This document shows positions 27,246-36,919 of a stretch of DNA of 64,000 nucleotides, piece by piece. The notes beneath the pieces are model-generated. The model saw nothing but the letters and a program-made list of their open reading frames with translations, made no database searches and was not told the origin of the DNA. The position numbers were made by a program, and so were the translations under genes. Every line of letters starts with the position of its first letter. Position 1 is the first letter of the stretch. Source of the DNA: Nocardia rhamnosiphila NBRC 108938 (GTDB taxonomy: Bacteria > Actinomycetota > Actinomycetes > Mycobacteriales > Mycobacteriaceae); NCBI RefSeq assembly GCF_000720425.1, contig NZ_JOAJ01000008.1, forward strand, positions 424,044-488,043, in the 5' to 3' direction.

Positions 27246-28406
27246 ATGCCTTTCACTCTCTACCTGCTCGCCCTGGCGGTCTTCGCCATGGGCACCTCGG
27301 AATTCATGCTCGCCGGTCTCGTCCCGGATATCGCGGCCGATCTCGGTGTGGACCTCGGCGCCACCGGCCTGCTGACCTCGGCGTTCGCCATCGGAATGGT
27401 TGTGGGCGCACCGCTGATGGCGGGTCTCGCCCGGAACTGGCCGATCCGCTCGAGCCTGCTGGGTTTTCTGCTGTTGTTCCTGGCCGCGCATATCGCCGGA
27501 GCGGTGACCGGCAGTTTCTCCGTCCTGGTCGCCACCAGGGTGGTGGCCGCCGTCGCGAACGCCGGGTTCCTCGCGGTCGCGCTGACCGCGGCCGCGGCGC
27601 TGGTCCCCGCCGGACGGCAGGGCCGGGCGCTGGCGATCCTGCTGGGTGGTACCGCCCTCGCCACGGTGGCGGGGGTGCCGGGTGGCGCACTACTCGGGGC
27701 GATGCTCGGCTGGCGGGCCACCTTCTGGGCGCTCGCGCTGCTGTGCCTGCCGGCCGCGGCCGGTGTCGTCGTGGCCGGAATGCCCGGCCACTCGGGGCAG
27801 ACCGCCGCCCCCTACCTCCGTCGCGAACTCGCGCAGTTGCGACGTCCGCGGTTGCTCGTGGTCATGCTGCTGGGGGCGCTCGTCAACGCGGCGACTTTCG
27901 GCAGCTTCACCTTCCTCGCGCCGTTGGTCACCGGGACGGGTGGGTTCGGCGCCTTCTGGGTGCCGGTAGTGCTGGTGCTGTTCGGCGTGGGTTCCTTCGC
28001 CGGTGTGACAGTCGCCGGGCGATTGTCCGACGAGTACGCCGCGGTGGTGATCGCGGTCGGGGGCCCGCTGCTGTGCGGCGGCTGGTTCGCGCTCGCGTTG
28101 ACCGCCGACCGTCCCGTCGCCCTGCTCGTCCTGGTGTGCGTGCTGGGGGCGCTGTCGTTCGGGGTGGGGAGCCCGCTGATCGCACGCGTGCTCTACGAGG
28201 CCGCGGGCGCGCCGACCATGGCGGGCTCCTATGCGACGGCGGCGTTGAACGTCGGTGCCGCGGCGGGGCCCGCGCTGGCGGGGCTGGCCCTGGGGACCGG
28301 TTGGGGTGACCGGGGGCCGATGTGGGTGAGCGGTGTCCTGGTGGGAGTGGCGCTGCTGCCGGCACTGCGCTTCCGCGCGATATTCACCGGGGCGGCGACC
28401 CGGTAG
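27246..28406 (+). CDS. Cmx/CmrA-family chloramphenicol efflux MFS transporter
   Basis: 386 residues, 12 membrane segments, DHA1 type. The opening MPFTLYLLALAVFAMGTSEFMLAGLVPDIAADLGV and GLLTSAFAIGMVVGAPLMAGLA, VVAAVANAGFLAVALTAAAALVPAGRQGRALAILLGGTALATVAGVPGGALLGAMLGWRATFWA are the diagnostic blocks of the Cmx/CmrA/Cml chloramphenicol exporters of Corynebacterium, Rhodococcus and Streptomyces. ATG 27246 with GGAG six bases upstream. The 170-nt leader with a small ORF and stems suggests inducible expression. Actual resistance cannot be judged from sequence. Confidence 0.9.
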   Translation: MPFTLYLLALAVFAMGTSEFMLAGLVPDIAADLGVDLGATGLLTSAFAIGMVVGAPLMAGLARNWPIRSSLLGFLLLFLAAHIAGAVTGSFSVLVATRVVAAVANAGFLAVALTAAAALVPAGRQGRALAILLGGTALATVAGVPGGALLGAMLGWRATFWALALLCLPAAAGVVVAGMPGHSGQTAAPYLRRELAQLRRPRLLVVMLLGALVNAATFGSFTFLAPLVTGTGGFGAFWVPVVLVLFGVGSFAGVTVAGRLSDEYAAVVIAVGGPLLCGGWFALALTADRPVALLVLVCVLGALSFGVGSPLIARVLYEAAGAPTMAGSYATAALNVGAAAGPALAGLALGTGWGDRGPMWVSGVLVGVALLPALRFRAIFTGAATR

Positions 28407-28605
28407 GACGACAGAGCCGCTGTGCGTGCGCGGTTTATCGGCCGGTGAACAGCGGGTGGTGTAAACGGAACGTAACAGTGTCCAGAGTTCGACAACACGC
28501 GACCGGAATCGGTGTGCCGACCCCCTGCCGTTCGTTAATCTCACCCTCACCATCCGGATCGGCCGAGTGGTGTGGCGCAACGGCCAGGGGTGATGGAGGT
28601 CGAGC

Positions 28606-29175
28606 GTGGGTGCACCGTCGGCGATCGATACGCGGGCCCGCGGTCCGCGTCTGTATCACGTCCACCAGGATCATCCGCTGGCCGTGGCGCTGCTCGCGGA
28701 ACTCGCCATCGACCACAGCATCCGCTACGGCGGTACGGCCGGTGCGATCCACCGGCGGCTCCGGGACTGCCCGGCCGCCGATTACTCCGCCCCCGACGGT
28801 GATCTGCTGGTGCTGGTGGACCACGGCGGCCCGGTCGCGGGCGGCGGATTCCGCCGGTTCGATCCGACGACCGCCGAGGTCCAACGTGTCTGGACCGCGC
28901 GCGAGTACCGGCGTGGCGGACTCGCGACCCGGGTGCTCGCGGAACTGGAAGCCGAGATGGTCCGGCTGGGCTACCGGGAGGCCCTTGTCACGGCCGGCGA
29001 CCGGCAGCCCGAGGCACGTGCGCTCTATCGGGCGGCCGGATACGCGGAGGTGGGTCCTGGTGCCGCCCGCCTCTTCCGGTTCGCGAAAGCCCTCGGTGCC
29101 GGAGCGCGGCAGCTCGGCACGACAACGCCGGGTGCCGCGGCGCGAATCCGCGTCCGGGGTCGCCGGCGCGGGTGA
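28606..29175 (+). CDS. GNAT-family N-acetyltransferase
   Basis: 189 residues. The acetyl-CoA loop is recognisable as VQRVWTAREYRRGGLATRVLAELEAEMVRLGYREALV (motif A, R-R-G-G-L-A form), with RALYRAAGYAEVG as the closing motif B. It transfers acetyl to an amine on an unknown substrate. GTG 28606 has GGAGG upstream. The last 25 residues after the GNAT core are an Arg/Gly-rich tail. About 200 bp of intergenic sequence precedes it and holds no other gene. Confidence 0.85.
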   Translation: MGAPSAIDTRARGPRLYHVHQDHPLAVALLAELAIDHSIRYGGTAGAIHRRLRDCPAADYSAPDGDLLVLVDHGGPVAGGGFRRFDPTTAEVQRVWTAREYRRGGLATRVLAELEAEMVRLGYREALVTAGDRQPEARALYRAAGYAEVGPGAARLFRFAKALGAGARQLGTTTPGAAARIRVRGRRRG

Positions 29176-29355
29176 GCCGGGCAGTCGGCGCGACGCAGCG
29201 ACGATGGAGCGTCGCGGACCGGCCGCAGGGCGATCCGGTGGCCGCGGCGGCAGTGACTCCGGAGGATCGCGGCCGGGTCGCGAGGGCGGTCGGGTGGCCG
29301 CGGTGGCAGTATCCTGGCGGCCGGTCCCGGCCCACCGCGGCCGGAAAGGATTTTC

Positions 29356-30027
29356 GTGCTCGCGTCCGTACTCTTCGCCGTGCTCGCCGCCGGTCAGCTG
29401 GCGCTCGCCGGCCGGTGCGCGCTCCGGTTCCGGGTGACCGGTGACCGGCTGCTCCTCGTACCCGCCGTGGTGTGCGCGGCCCTGGCCTACGACAACGCGG
29501 TACTCGCGGCGGGGCGCTGGATCGGTGCCGGTGCGACGCTGGAGAGCTGGTCGGCGCCCCGTTTCGTCGCCCATATCGTGCTCACCCCGCTATTGATGCC
29601 GTGGGCGTGCGCCGCCGCGGCCCGGGCCGGGGTCGGGTGGGCGCGGACTCGGTGGGTACCGGCCGCGGTCGCGGCGCTGACGGCGGCGGTCATCGTGGTG
29701 GGGGTGGCCAGCGAGCTGACCCCGCTCACGCTGGAACCGCGGGAGTGGGCGGGCACCGTGCGCTACACCACCGCGCACGCGTCGGTGGCCGGACTGCTGC
29801 CGCCGGTGGTGACGGTGGTGGTCGTGCTGGTGGCGGCGGTGGCGGTGTGGCGGGCGCGGGGTTACCGGCTCTGGACCGTGACCACCGTGATCATGACGGT
29901 GGTCTCGGCGGCCATGCCACCCATGCTGCTCACCAACTGCGCCGAACTGGTGTTCACCGGAGGTGTCGTCGCGACCGCGATATGGCTGGCGAAGCAGTCC
30001 CGGGCTGCCGGTGTCGCGGTGCGCTGA
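29356..30027 (+). CDS. Integral membrane protein, about seven TM segments
   Basis: 223 residues, six or seven hydrophobic helices (first VLFAVLAAGQLALAG; last ELVFTGGVVATAIWLAK). One conserved-looking acidic/polar pair lies in LAYDNAVLAAGRW and a His in RFVAHIVLTPLLMPWACAAAARAGVGWAR. I recognise no family; similar-sized unknown membrane proteins are common in this order. GTG 29356 is preceded by GGAAAGGA. Stands alone between GNAT and VOC genes, all rightward. Confidence 0.75.
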   Translation: MLASVLFAVLAAGQLALAGRCALRFRVTGDRLLLVPAVVCAALAYDNAVLAAGRWIGAGATLESWSAPRFVAHIVLTPLLMPWACAAAARAGVGWARTRWVPAAVAALTAAVIVVGVASELTPLTLEPREWAGTVRYTTAHASVAGLLPPVVTVVVVLVAAVAVWRARGYRLWTVTTVIMTVVSAAMPPMLLTNCAELVFTGGVVATAIWLAKQSRAAGVAVR

Positions 30028-30148
30028 CCGATTTTCGGGCCGGGCGATGAATTCCGCGACCGGGACACGTCGTGTGTGATGTACATACCGGCCGGCGGAA
30101 TACCCGGCCGGACCAGGTACGGGCGTGCCCGCGGCGAAGGAGAATCGA

Positions 30149-30568
30149 ATGACCCACGGCAAAGACCTCGCACTGTCGCATATCGGTGTGCTGGTCGGCG
30201 ATCAGCAGGAGGCCCTCGAGTTCTACCGGGATGTGATCGGCCTCGAGGTCCGCGCGGATCTGCCGCTGGGCCCGCTGCGCTGGGTCACCGTGGGGCCGGC
30301 CGGACAGCCCGGTATCGAGTTCATCCTGGAGACCCCGTCCATGGTGCCCGATCCCGAGCAGCGCGCCGAGGCGCGGCGCCGGCTGGCCGCGGGGGCGCAC
30401 GGCACGCTGATCTTCGTCACGGAAGCGGTGGACGAGACCTTCGCGCGGCTGCGCGACGCCGGGGTCCGGGTCACCCAGGAACCCGCCGATCAACCCTATG
30501 GCGTGCGCGACTGTGGTTTCGCCGATCCCTGGGGAAACTTCCTGCGTTTCTCCCAGCCACTGGGCTGA
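30149..30568 (+). CDS. VOC-family (glyoxalase/dioxygenase fold) protein
   Basis: 139 residues with the two beta-alpha-beta-beta-beta modules: LALSHIGVLVGDQQEALEFYRDVIGLEVRADLP...RWVTVGPAGQPGIEFILE, and HGTLIFVTEAVDETFARLRDAGVRVTQEPADQPYGVRDCGFADPWGNFLRFSQP. Candidate metal ligands are the first His, the Glu in IEFILE, the His before GTLIFV and a late Glu/Gln; the last is Gln in FSQ, so activity is uncertain. ATG 30149 with GAAGGAGA upstream. Confidence 0.88.
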   Translation: MTHGKDLALSHIGVLVGDQQEALEFYRDVIGLEVRADLPLGPLRWVTVGPAGQPGIEFILETPSMVPDPEQRAEARRRLAAGAHGTLIFVTEAVDETFARLRDAGVRVTQEPADQPYGVRDCGFADPWGNFLRFSQPLG

Positions 30569-30688
30569 GGGCAGGAGGGGCGTCACCTGTGCCGATAGTG
30601 GGGTTCCGCGGCGTCCGGCGCACCCGGCCGGCCCCGGCCGTGTGCGTCGTCACAGCTACCGGCACGGTGGCCGTCCATACTTCTGATC

Positions 30689-33490
30689 ATGGGCGATGCG
30701 CAGACCGCTGAAGGAAACGACGCGACCCTGCCGCTGCGCGAGGACATCCGGTTCCTCGGCGGCGTGCTCGGCGACACCATTCGCGATCACGAGGGCCCCG
30801 AGGTCTTCGACCTCGTGGAGCGGGTGCGGGTGGAGGCGTTCCGAGTCCGGCGGGAGGAGGTGGAGCGCAGCGCGGTCGGCGAAATGCTGGCCGGGGTGGA
30901 AATCGCGGTGGCACTGCCGCTGATCCGGGCCTTCAGTTATTTCGTCCTGCTGGCCAATCTCGCCGAGGACATCCAGCGTGACCGCCGCCGCGCCGCGCAC
31001 GAGGCAGCGGGCGAAGCCCCGCAGGACTCCTCCCTGGCCGCCACCTACCGGAAACTGGACGCGGCCGCGGTGCCGGGGGAGCGGGTCGCCGAACTGCTGG
31101 CCGACGCGCTGGTGTCCCCGGTGATCACCGCACATCCCACCGAGACCCGGCGCCGTACGGTGTTCGACACCCAGACCCGCGTCACCGAATTGATGCGCCG
31201 GCGGCAGCGGGCCCCCGAATCCGAACGGGAACAGCTCGAGCTCGAGATCCGGCGGCAGGTACTCACTCTCTGGCGTACGGCGCTGATCAGGTTGTCGCGG
31301 CTGCGTATCCAGGACGAGATCGCGGTCGGGCTGCGGTACTACGAACTCACCTTGTTCGATGTCATCCCCGCCATCAACGCGAGCGTGCGCACGGCGCTGG
31401 GGTCGCGCTGGCCCGAGCAGCGGTTGCTGTCGAAACCCATGCTGCGGCCCGGTTCGTGGATCGGCGGGGACCGGGACGGTAACCCGTATGTGACGGCGGA
31501 GGTGGTGCGCACGGCGGCCGCGCAGGCCGCGGGGGTGGCGTTCGCGCGTTACCTGCGCGAACTGGTGCAGTTGGAGAAGACACTGGCGCTGTCGGCGCGG
31601 CTGGTCCCGGTGACCGCGGGACTGCGCGCGCTCGCCGACGGCGGCTATCCGGACCCGAAGACCTACGCCGACGAACCGTATCGGCGGGCGCTGTACGGCA
31701 TCCGGGTCCGGCTCACCGCGACCGCGCGGCGCGCTGTCGCCGCGCTGGACCCCGAGGCGGCGGGCCCCTGGGAGTTCGAATCGTCCGCCGCCGGCGAGGG
31801 CGCCGCCGGCGCTCCCTACGGCACGCCCCAGGAGTTGCTCGACGATCTCGACGCCGTCGATGCCTCGCTGCGCGCCGGCGGAGACGCACTGCTCGCCGAC
31901 GACCACCTCGCGGCGTTGCGCTGTGCGGTGGAGACTTTCGGGTTCCATCTGCAGGGCCTGGATATGCGTCAGAATTCCGAAACCCATGAGCAGGTCGTGG
32001 CCGAACTGCTGGCCTGGGCGGGCGTGCATCCGGATTATCCGAGCCTGCCCGAGTCCGAGCGGGTGGACCTGCTCACCCGGGAACTGCGTACCCGCCGCCC
32101 GCTGCTGGGACCGCGGGCGCGGATCGGCGAGCAGGCGGCCAAAGAGCTGGGAATCATCCGTGCGGGCGCCGCCGTGGTGGCCGCGCTGGGCCCGGACGCG
32201 GTCCCCAACTACATCATCTCGATGTGTACCTCGGTCAGTGATCTGCTCGAGGCCGCCCTGCTGCTCAAGGAGGGCGGCCTGCTGGATCCTGGAGACGCGG
32301 ACAGCGGCCCCTCCTGCCCGGCCGGGATCGTGCCGCTGTTCGAAACCATCGAGGATCTGGCGGCCGGTGCGTCGACGCTGGCCGCGGCACTGCAGGTGCC
32401 GGAGTACCGGGAGCTGGTGGTGGCACGCGGAATGCGCCAGGAGGTGATGCTCGGCTACTCCGATTCGAACAAGGACGGCGGATACCTGGCCGCGAACTGG
32501 GCGCTGTACCGGGCGGAACTGGACCTGGTGGAGTTGGCGCGCGAATACGGGATCCGGCTGCGGCTGTTCCACGGTCGCGGCGGCACCGTCGGGCGCGGCG
32601 GGGGCCGCAGCTACGACGCGATCCTCGCGCAGCCCGCCGGCGCCGTGCGGGGTTCCCTGCGGCTGACCGAACAGGGTGAGGTCATCGCGGCGAAATACGC
32701 CGAACGCGGCGCCGCGCACCGCAATCTCGAATCGCTCATCGCGGGCACCCTCGAATCGACGCTGCTGGATGTCGAGGGGCTGGGCGCCGATGCCGAACCC
32801 TCCTACGCGCTCATGGACGAACTCGCGGACCGGGCCCGCGCCGCCTATGCGCGGCTGGTGCACGAAACCCCCGGCTTTGTGGAGTACTTCCGGCAGTCGA
32901 CTCCGGTCGCCGAGGTGGGCGACCTCAATATCGGCAGCCGTCCCGCCTCTCGTAAACCCACCAACTCGGTCTCGGATCTGCGGGCCATTCCGTGGGTGAT
33001 GTCCTGGAGCCAGGCCCGGGTGATGCTGCCCGGCTGGTACGGCACCGGGACCGCGCTCGAGGAGTGGATCGACGGCGATCCGGACCGGCTCGCGCGGCTC
33101 TCGGATCTGTACCGCCGGTGGCCGTTCTTCCGGACCGTACTGTCGAATCTCGCGCAGGTGATGGCGAAGAGCGACCTCGATATCGCCGCCCGTTACGCCG
33201 AACTGGTCGACGATATCGATCTGCGCAAACGCATCTTCGGGATGATCGAGCGCGAGCACGCCCGGACCGTCGCCGTCCATGCCGCCATCACCGGCAACGA
33301 CCATCTGCTGGCCGACAATCCGTCGCTGGCGGAATCCATCCGCAACCGGTTCCCGTATCTGGAACCGCTGAACCAGATGCAGGTCGAACTGTTGCGCCGG
33401 TTGCGTGCCGGGGACGATTCCGAACTGGTGAAACGCGGCATCCTGCTGACGATGAACGGTTTGGCCACGGCGCTGCGCAACTCGGGCTGA
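30689..33490 (+). CDS. ppc: Phosphoenolpyruvate carboxylase
   Basis: 933 residues, full length. Carboxylates PEP with bicarbonate to oxaloacetate, replenishing the TCA cycle and feeding aspartate and arginine synthesis. Catalytic His149 is in [13 protein letters not shown]; the PEP/bicarbonate sites are in [19 protein letters not shown] and [31 protein letters not shown] precedes them. C-terminal segment [16 protein letters not shown]...[19 protein letters not shown] ends with the invariant Asn-Gly motif, slightly modified. Start ATG 30689. No neighbouring pathway gene. Confidence 0.97.
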   Translation: MGDAQTAEGNDATLPLREDIRFLGGVLGDTIRDHEGPEVFDLVERVRVEAFRVRREEVERSAVGEMLAGVEIAVALPLIRAFSYFVLLANLAEDIQRDRRRAAHEAAGEAPQDSSLAATYRKLDAAAVPGERVAELLADALVSPVITAHPTETRRRTVFDTQTRVTELMRRRQRAPESEREQLELEIRRQVLTLWRTALIRLSRLRIQDEIAVGLRYYELTLFDVIPAINASVRTALGSRWPEQRLLSKPMLRPGSWIGGDRDGNPYVTAEVVRTAAAQAAGVAFARYLRELVQLEKTLALSARLVPVTAGLRALADGGYPDPKTYADEPYRRALYGIRVRLTATARRAVAALDPEAAGPWEFESSAAGEGAAGAPYGTPQELLDDLDAVDASLRAGGDALLADDHLAALRCAVETFGFHLQGLDMRQNSETHEQVVAELLAWAGVHPDYPSLPESERVDLLTRELRTRRPLLGPRARIGEQAAKELGIIRAGAAVVAALGPDAVPNYIISMCTSVSDLLEAALLLKEGGLLDPGDADSGPSCPAGIVPLFETIEDLAAGASTLAAALQVPEYRELVVARGMRQEVMLGYSDSNKDGGYLAANWALYRAELDLVELAREYGIRLRLFHGRGGTVGRGGGRSYDAILAQPAGAVRGSLRLTEQGEVIAAKYAERGAAHRNLESLIAGTLESTLLDVEGLGADAEPSYALMDELADRARAAYARLVHETPGFVEYFRQSTPVAEVGDLNIGSRPASRKPTNSVSDLRAIPWVMSWSQARVMLPGWYGTGTALEEWIDGDPDRLARLSDLYRRWPFFRTVLSNLAQVMAKSDLDIAARYAELVDDIDLRKRIFGMIEREHARTVAVHAAITGNDHLLADNPSLAESIRNRFPYLEPLNQMQVELLRRLRAGDDSELVKRGILLTMNGLATALRNSG

Positions 33491-33591
33491 CCCGCGCCGG
33501 CCGGCGGTACGGGTACCGGTGCGGGCGCTGTTCGTCTCGGATCGGGCTCGGTGTCACCCGCGGCGGCGCCGGCCGTCGTACCGTCGGCTGT

Positions 33592-34083
33592 ATGACGACC
33601 TGGAGTGAATTCACCGCCGAGGCGCCGCGGATCAGCGAGATCTTCCGTCGTCGCCACACCGCGACCAGCAATCTGTGCATGCTCGCCACTCTGCGTTCGG
33701 ACGGATTCCCCCGGATCAGTCCGGTGGAGCCGCTCATCTTCGAGGAGAAATTGGTGATCGTCGGGATGCCGGGCACCACCAAATTCCGGGATCTCGCGCG
33801 CGATCCGCGCTTCTGCCTGCACACCGCGACCGAGGACACGATGGTGTCCGACGGGGACGCGAAACTGTTCGGTCTGGTGATCGATGATCCGGATACCGCG
33901 TTGCACGCGCGTTTCGCCGAGTACCTGTACGAGGACAGCGGGCTGGATCTGCGGAACCAGCCGTTCGAGCACTTCTTCGTGGCCGACCTGACCTCGGCGT
34001 CGTCGGTCGAGGTCGGCGACGATCTGTTGCGGGTCACCATCTGGAAACCGGGTGAGGGCGAGCGTGTGGTGGAGAAGCGTTAG
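33592..34083 (+). CDS. Pyridoxamine 5'-phosphate oxidase-like split-barrel protein
   Basis: 163 residues of the FMN/F420 split-barrel superfamily: NLCMLATLRSDGFPRISPVEPLIFEEKLVIVGMPGTTKFRDLARDPRFCLHTA, followed by GDAKLFGLVIDD. The substrate and cofactor are not determinable; true PdxH motifs are absent. ATG 33592 lies 7 nt after TACCGT (33579-33584), a leaderless layout. Long in-frame upstream sequence overlaps ppc and is not used. Confidence 0.85.
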   Translation: MTTWSEFTAEAPRISEIFRRRHTATSNLCMLATLRSDGFPRISPVEPLIFEEKLVIVGMPGTTKFRDLARDPRFCLHTATEDTMVSDGDAKLFGLVIDDPDTALHARFAEYLYEDSGLDLRNQPFEHFFVADLTSASSVEVGDDLLRVTIWKPGEGERVVEKR

Positions 34084-34116
34084 ACCCGGGGCGCGGGTTC
34101 CCGGGTCGCCGCGAGG

Positions 34117-34440
34117 TCACGGTACGCCCGCCAGCCGCAGCGCGGCCGTGGTCGCGGCCGCGGCCACCAGGGCCGCGGGCAGCGGCGCCCGGAACCGGTA
34201 GAGCACACCGGCGGTCAGGACTCCGGCCGGGCGCGCGATCCCGGCCGCGGTGCCGTCCTCGGTCAGGGCGGTGGTGCATACGAGGGCGGCGAGGACGACG
34301 ACGGACGCGTTCTCCAGAAGCGCGGTGGTCCGGGCGGAGACAGTGATCCGGGGCCCCAGTACCGGCCCGGCGAGGCGGAAGGCGAATGTTCCGGCCGCCA
34401 GTGCGAGGGCGGCGCCCACCAGGTATCCGAGGCCGTTCAT
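34117..34440 (-). CDS. azlD: AzlD-like branched-chain amino acid export subunit
   Basis: 107 residues, three to four membrane helices (YLVGAALALAAGTFAFRLAGPVL; ASVVVLAALVCTTAL; ARPAGVLTAGVLYRF; LPAALVAAAATTAALRL). Small partner of AzlC in export of branched-chain amino acids or their analogues. The R-x-x-G-P motif in TM1 is typical. ATG at 34440 overlaps the azlC stop by four bases, so the two are coupled. Confidence 0.85.
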   Translation of the reverse strand: MNGLGYLVGAALALAAGTFAFRLAGPVLGPRITVSARTTALLENASVVVLAALVCTTALTEDGTAAGIARPAGVLTAGVLYRFRAPLPAALVAAAATTAALRLAGVP

Positions 34441-35111
34441 CGCGCCCACGGCCGTGGAATCGTGCGGGCGGCGGCCACGGCGGCGAGCAGAATCGGCAGG
34501 CCGGCGGGCAGCAGCGGAGTCGTGAGCAGGGCGAGGGCGGACCCGGCGAGGGCACCGCGCCGGACCGTGGGTTCGCGTAGCGCGGGCATGATCAGCCCCA
34601 GCAATACCGCCGGGAACACGGCATCCACCCCGAAGACACCGGGGTCGGGCACCGCGGTGCCGAGCAGGCCGCCCAGCAGTGTCCCGCCGGGCCAGACCGC
34701 CAGGATGCCGGCGCCGCAGGCCAGGTAGGCGGCCCGGCCGTGGCCGGTGGTGCGCTGGGCAAGCGCCACCGCCACGGTCTCGTCGTTGAGCAGGTGCGCG
34801 CCGCGGAGGCCGCGCCACCCGGTGCCGAGGACCTCGGGGACCGCGAGGCCGTAGCCGATATGGCGTGCGTTGATCAGCAGGCCGGCGCACAGGGCGGCGA
34901 GCGGGCTGCCGCCGGCGGCGACGATCCCGACGAACAGGAATTCCGATCCGGCGGCCAGGACGAGCACACCGAGCACGACCGGGAACCACAGGGGGAAACC
35001 GGCCGCGACCGCAGTGGCCCCGTAGGACATACCGGCCACCGTGACCGCGGCGCAGAGTGCGGTGATCAGTGATCGGGTCGGCGGATCGACCGTTCGCCAT
35101 AACGAACGCAT
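34437..35111 (-). CDS. azlC: AzlC-like branched-chain amino acid exporter
   Basis: 224 residues from ATG 35111. AzlC signature VAAGFPLWFPVVLGVLVLAAGSEFLFVGIVAAGGSPLAALCAGLLINARHIGYGLAVPEVLG near the N-terminus, then HLLNDETVAVAL and further TM helices. Works with AzlD. Longer in-frame ATGs (35123, 35132, 35138) overlap the divergent regulator's promoter and start, so I prefer 35111. Probably repressed by the adjacent XRE-cupin regulator through the dyads in the shared intergenic region. Confidence 0.9.
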   Translation of the reverse strand: MRSLWRTVDPPTRSLITALCAAVTVAGMSYGATAVAAGFPLWFPVVLGVLVLAAGSEFLFVGIVAAGGSPLAALCAGLLINARHIGYGLAVPEVLGTGWRGLRGAHLLNDETVAVALAQRTTGHGRAAYLACGAGILAVWPGGTLLGGLLGTAVPDPGVFGVDAVFPAVLLGLIMPALREPTVRRGALAGSALALLTTPLLPAGLPILLAAVAAARTIPRPWAR

Positions 35112-35155
35112 GGCTACCATAGTGAACATGGACGCCACTGTTCGTCAAACCGAAC
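35092..35155. promoter_or_regulatory. Paired GTTCG-N6-CGAAC operators and leaderless promoter
   Basis: Two identical 16-bp dyads, GTTCG-N6-CGAAC, at 35092-35107 and 35140-35155, centres 48 bp apart, flank the start of the XRE gene. The first covers its -35 (GTTCGC); TACCAT (35115-35120) is the -10, 17 bp later and 7 nt before the ATG at 35128. The second dyad lies inside the first codons. Paired sites suggest looping or cooperative binding by the XRE-cupin protein. Confidence 0.75.
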
Positions 35156-35757
35156 AAAACGATTCTGAACCGAACAATGGGCCGCCCGGTCACCCCGGAG
35201 CAGGTCGCGACCGGACCCCGCAGCAGGTGATCGCCGCATCGCTGCGCCGGGAGCGCCTGCGCGCGGAGCTGTCTCTGACCGAGGTGGCCCGGCGGGCCGG
35301 TATCGCGAAATCGACCCTTTCGCAGCTCGAATCCGGCAGCGGCAACCCCAGCCTGGAGACCCTGTGGGCGCTGTGCCTGGCGCTGGAGGTGCCCTTCTCA
35401 CGCCTGCTCGACCCACCGCGCCCGCAGATCCGGGTGATCCGGGCTGCGGAGGGGCCGGCGGTGTTCTCGGCCGAGGCCGATTACCGGGCCACGCTGCTGG
35501 CGGTCGGCCCGGCGGGGGTGCGCCGCGATATCTACCGGGTCGCCGCCGAGCCCGGGCCGCGGCGGGCCTCCCAGCCGCACCTTCCCGGAACGGTGGAACA
35601 TGTACTGCTCGGCGCGGGCCGCGCGCTCGTCGGGACGGCCGACGAGCTCGTGGAACTCACGCCGGGTGACTACATCGCCTATCCGGCCGATGTTCCGCAC
35701 GTATTCGAAGCACTCGCGCCCGCCACGGTGGCGACGCTGATCTCCGAATATTCCTGA
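35128..35757 (+). CDS. XRE-family regulator with C-terminal cupin domain
   Basis: 209 residues. HTH (IAASLRRERLRAELSLTEVARRAGIAKSTLSQLESGSGNPSLETLWALCLALEVPFSRLLD, about residues 35-95) and cupin sensor (HLPGTVEHVLLGAGRALVGTADELVELTPGDYIAYPADVPHVFEAL). This architecture commonly senses small metabolites and controls the adjacent transporter; here azlCD is divergent. ATG 35128 chosen by the leaderless -10 geometry; an in-frame start at 35041 would overlap azlC. Confidence 0.9.
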   Translation: MDATVRQTEQNDSEPNNGPPGHPGAGRDRTPQQVIAASLRRERLRAELSLTEVARRAGIAKSTLSQLESGSGNPSLETLWALCLALEVPFSRLLDPPRPQIRVIRAAEGPAVFSAEADYRATLLAVGPAGVRRDIYRVAAEPGPRRASQPHLPGTVEHVLLGAGRALVGTADELVELTPGDYIAYPADVPHVFEALAPATVATLISEYS

Positions 35758-35779
35758 CGCGCCGGTATCGGGCCGGTCG

Positions 35780-36580
35780 TCACTGTCCGGTGAAACGGGG
35801 CGTGCGCCGCTCCAGCATGGCGGCGACGGCTTCGTCGTGATCGGCGGTGTGGTGTGTGAGGGCCTGCATCGCGGCGGAGAGCTCCAGCAGTGTTTCCAGG
35901 CTCTGCTGCTGGCCCTCGCGCAACAGGCGTTTGGTCATCCGCAGCGCGTGCGGTGGATTGGCCGCGATCTCGGCGGCGAGCCGGTGGGCGGCGTCGAGCA
36001 GCCGATCGGGTTCGACGACCTCGTTGACCATTCCCCAGTCGAGTGCGGTGGCGGCGTCGATGGCGGCGCCCGTGAACGCCAGCTGGCTGGCGCGGGCCAT
36101 CCCCACCGCCCGCGGCAGCAGCCAGGCCCCGCCGTCCCCGGGGATGAGGCCCAGGCGGACGAAGCTCTCCGCGAAGGTGGCGGTGGTCGCGGCGATCCGC
36201 ATATCGCACATGAGGGCGAGATCGCAGCCGGCGCCGATCGCCGGGCCGTTCACCGCGGCGATGGTGGGGATCTCGCAGTGGTACAGCGCCCTGGGGATGC
36301 GCTGGATACCGCGCCGGTAGCCTTGGCGCAGGTCGGCCGGGGCGCCGCCGAACATTCCGGCCTTGTCCCGCATGTGCTTGACATTGCCGCCGGCGCTGAA
36401 CGCCGTACCCGCTCCGGTGAGGATGGCCACCCGGAGGGAATGGTCGCGGTCGGCGGCCCGGACGGCGTTCTCCAGGGCTTCGATCGTCGCCTCGTCGGAG
36501 ATCGGATTGCGCTGCTCGGGATTGTCGATGGTCCAGACGACGACGTCGCCGGTGCGCTCCACGCGCACGGGTGCGGTCAC
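35780..36580 (-). CDS. Enoyl-CoA hydratase/isomerase family protein
   Basis: 266 residues of the crotonase fold: VVWTIDNPEQRNPIS, SLRVAILTGAGTAFSAGGNVKHM (oxyanion hole), IPTIAAVNGPAIGAGCDLALMCDMRIA and FVRLGLIPGDGGAWLLPRAVG. The first catalytic Glu of classic hydratases seems replaced by Val, and the second region reads PGDGG, a pattern of non-hydratase paralogues, so the exact reaction is open. GTG start at 36580 with GAGGAG before it. The frame stays open upstream through a 13E12 remnant, giving a misleading 379-residue ORF. Confidence 0.88.
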   Translation of the reverse strand: MTAPVRVERTGDVVVWTIDNPEQRNPISDEATIEALENAVRAADRDHSLRVAILTGAGTAFSAGGNVKHMRDKAGMFGGAPADLRQGYRRGIQRIPRALYHCEIPTIAAVNGPAIGAGCDLALMCDMRIAATTATFAESFVRLGLIPGDGGAWLLPRAVGMARASQLAFTGAAIDAATALDWGMVNEVVEPDRLLDAAHRLAAEIAANPPHALRMTKRLLREGQQQSLETLLELSAAMQALTHHTADHDEAVAAMLERRTPRFTGQ

Positions 36581-36919
36581 GGTAACTCCTCGGGCCACGG
36601 TGCTGCGGTCATCGGCAACAATGCCCGATCGGTTCGGGTGGGGCGAGTGCGAGGTGCGGTTCGGCGCGGCGGCCCGGGTCTCCGCGGCGTCTCGTGTGGG
36701 TGTGTTGCCGGGAGGTGCCGCGACCCGCCTGTTCCGGTGGTCGCGCTCGTGCGCCAGCCGCGCGGTGAGGCCGACGAGGGTGCGGGTGTGTGACTCGAGC
36801 CGTGCGAGTGAGGTGCCGAGTTCGCCGTCCGGGACCGTGGTGAGGTCGCAGGAGAGCAGTGCGTCGACGGCCCGCTCCAGGGCGCCGAGCCGATCTCGAA
36901 GCCTGCCATTCGAACGCAT
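36581..36919 (-). pseudogene. 5' remnant of a 13E12 / DUF222 gene
   Basis: From an ATG at 36919 the translation reads RDRLGALERAVDALLSCDLTTVPDGELGTSLARLESHTRTLVGL, the typical N-terminus of the 13E12 repeat family (DUF222 with C-terminal HNH nuclease). After about 65 residues the similarity stops and an Arg/Pro/Thr-rich stretch runs in frame into the enoyl-CoA hydratase. The HNH part (usually 300 or more residues on) is missing. A deletion probably removed the rest, leaving its promoter and SOS box in place. Confidence 0.65.

Noticed and set aside
30656..33304. 882-codon minus-strand frame opposite ppc
   Set aside because: Antisense shadow of ppc with low-complexity Gln/Arg/His-rich translation.
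35780..36919. Single 379-aa enoyl-CoA hydratase with an N-terminal extension
   Set aside because: The extension is a 13E12/DUF222 remnant; the hydratase has its own GAGGAG-GTG start at 36580.
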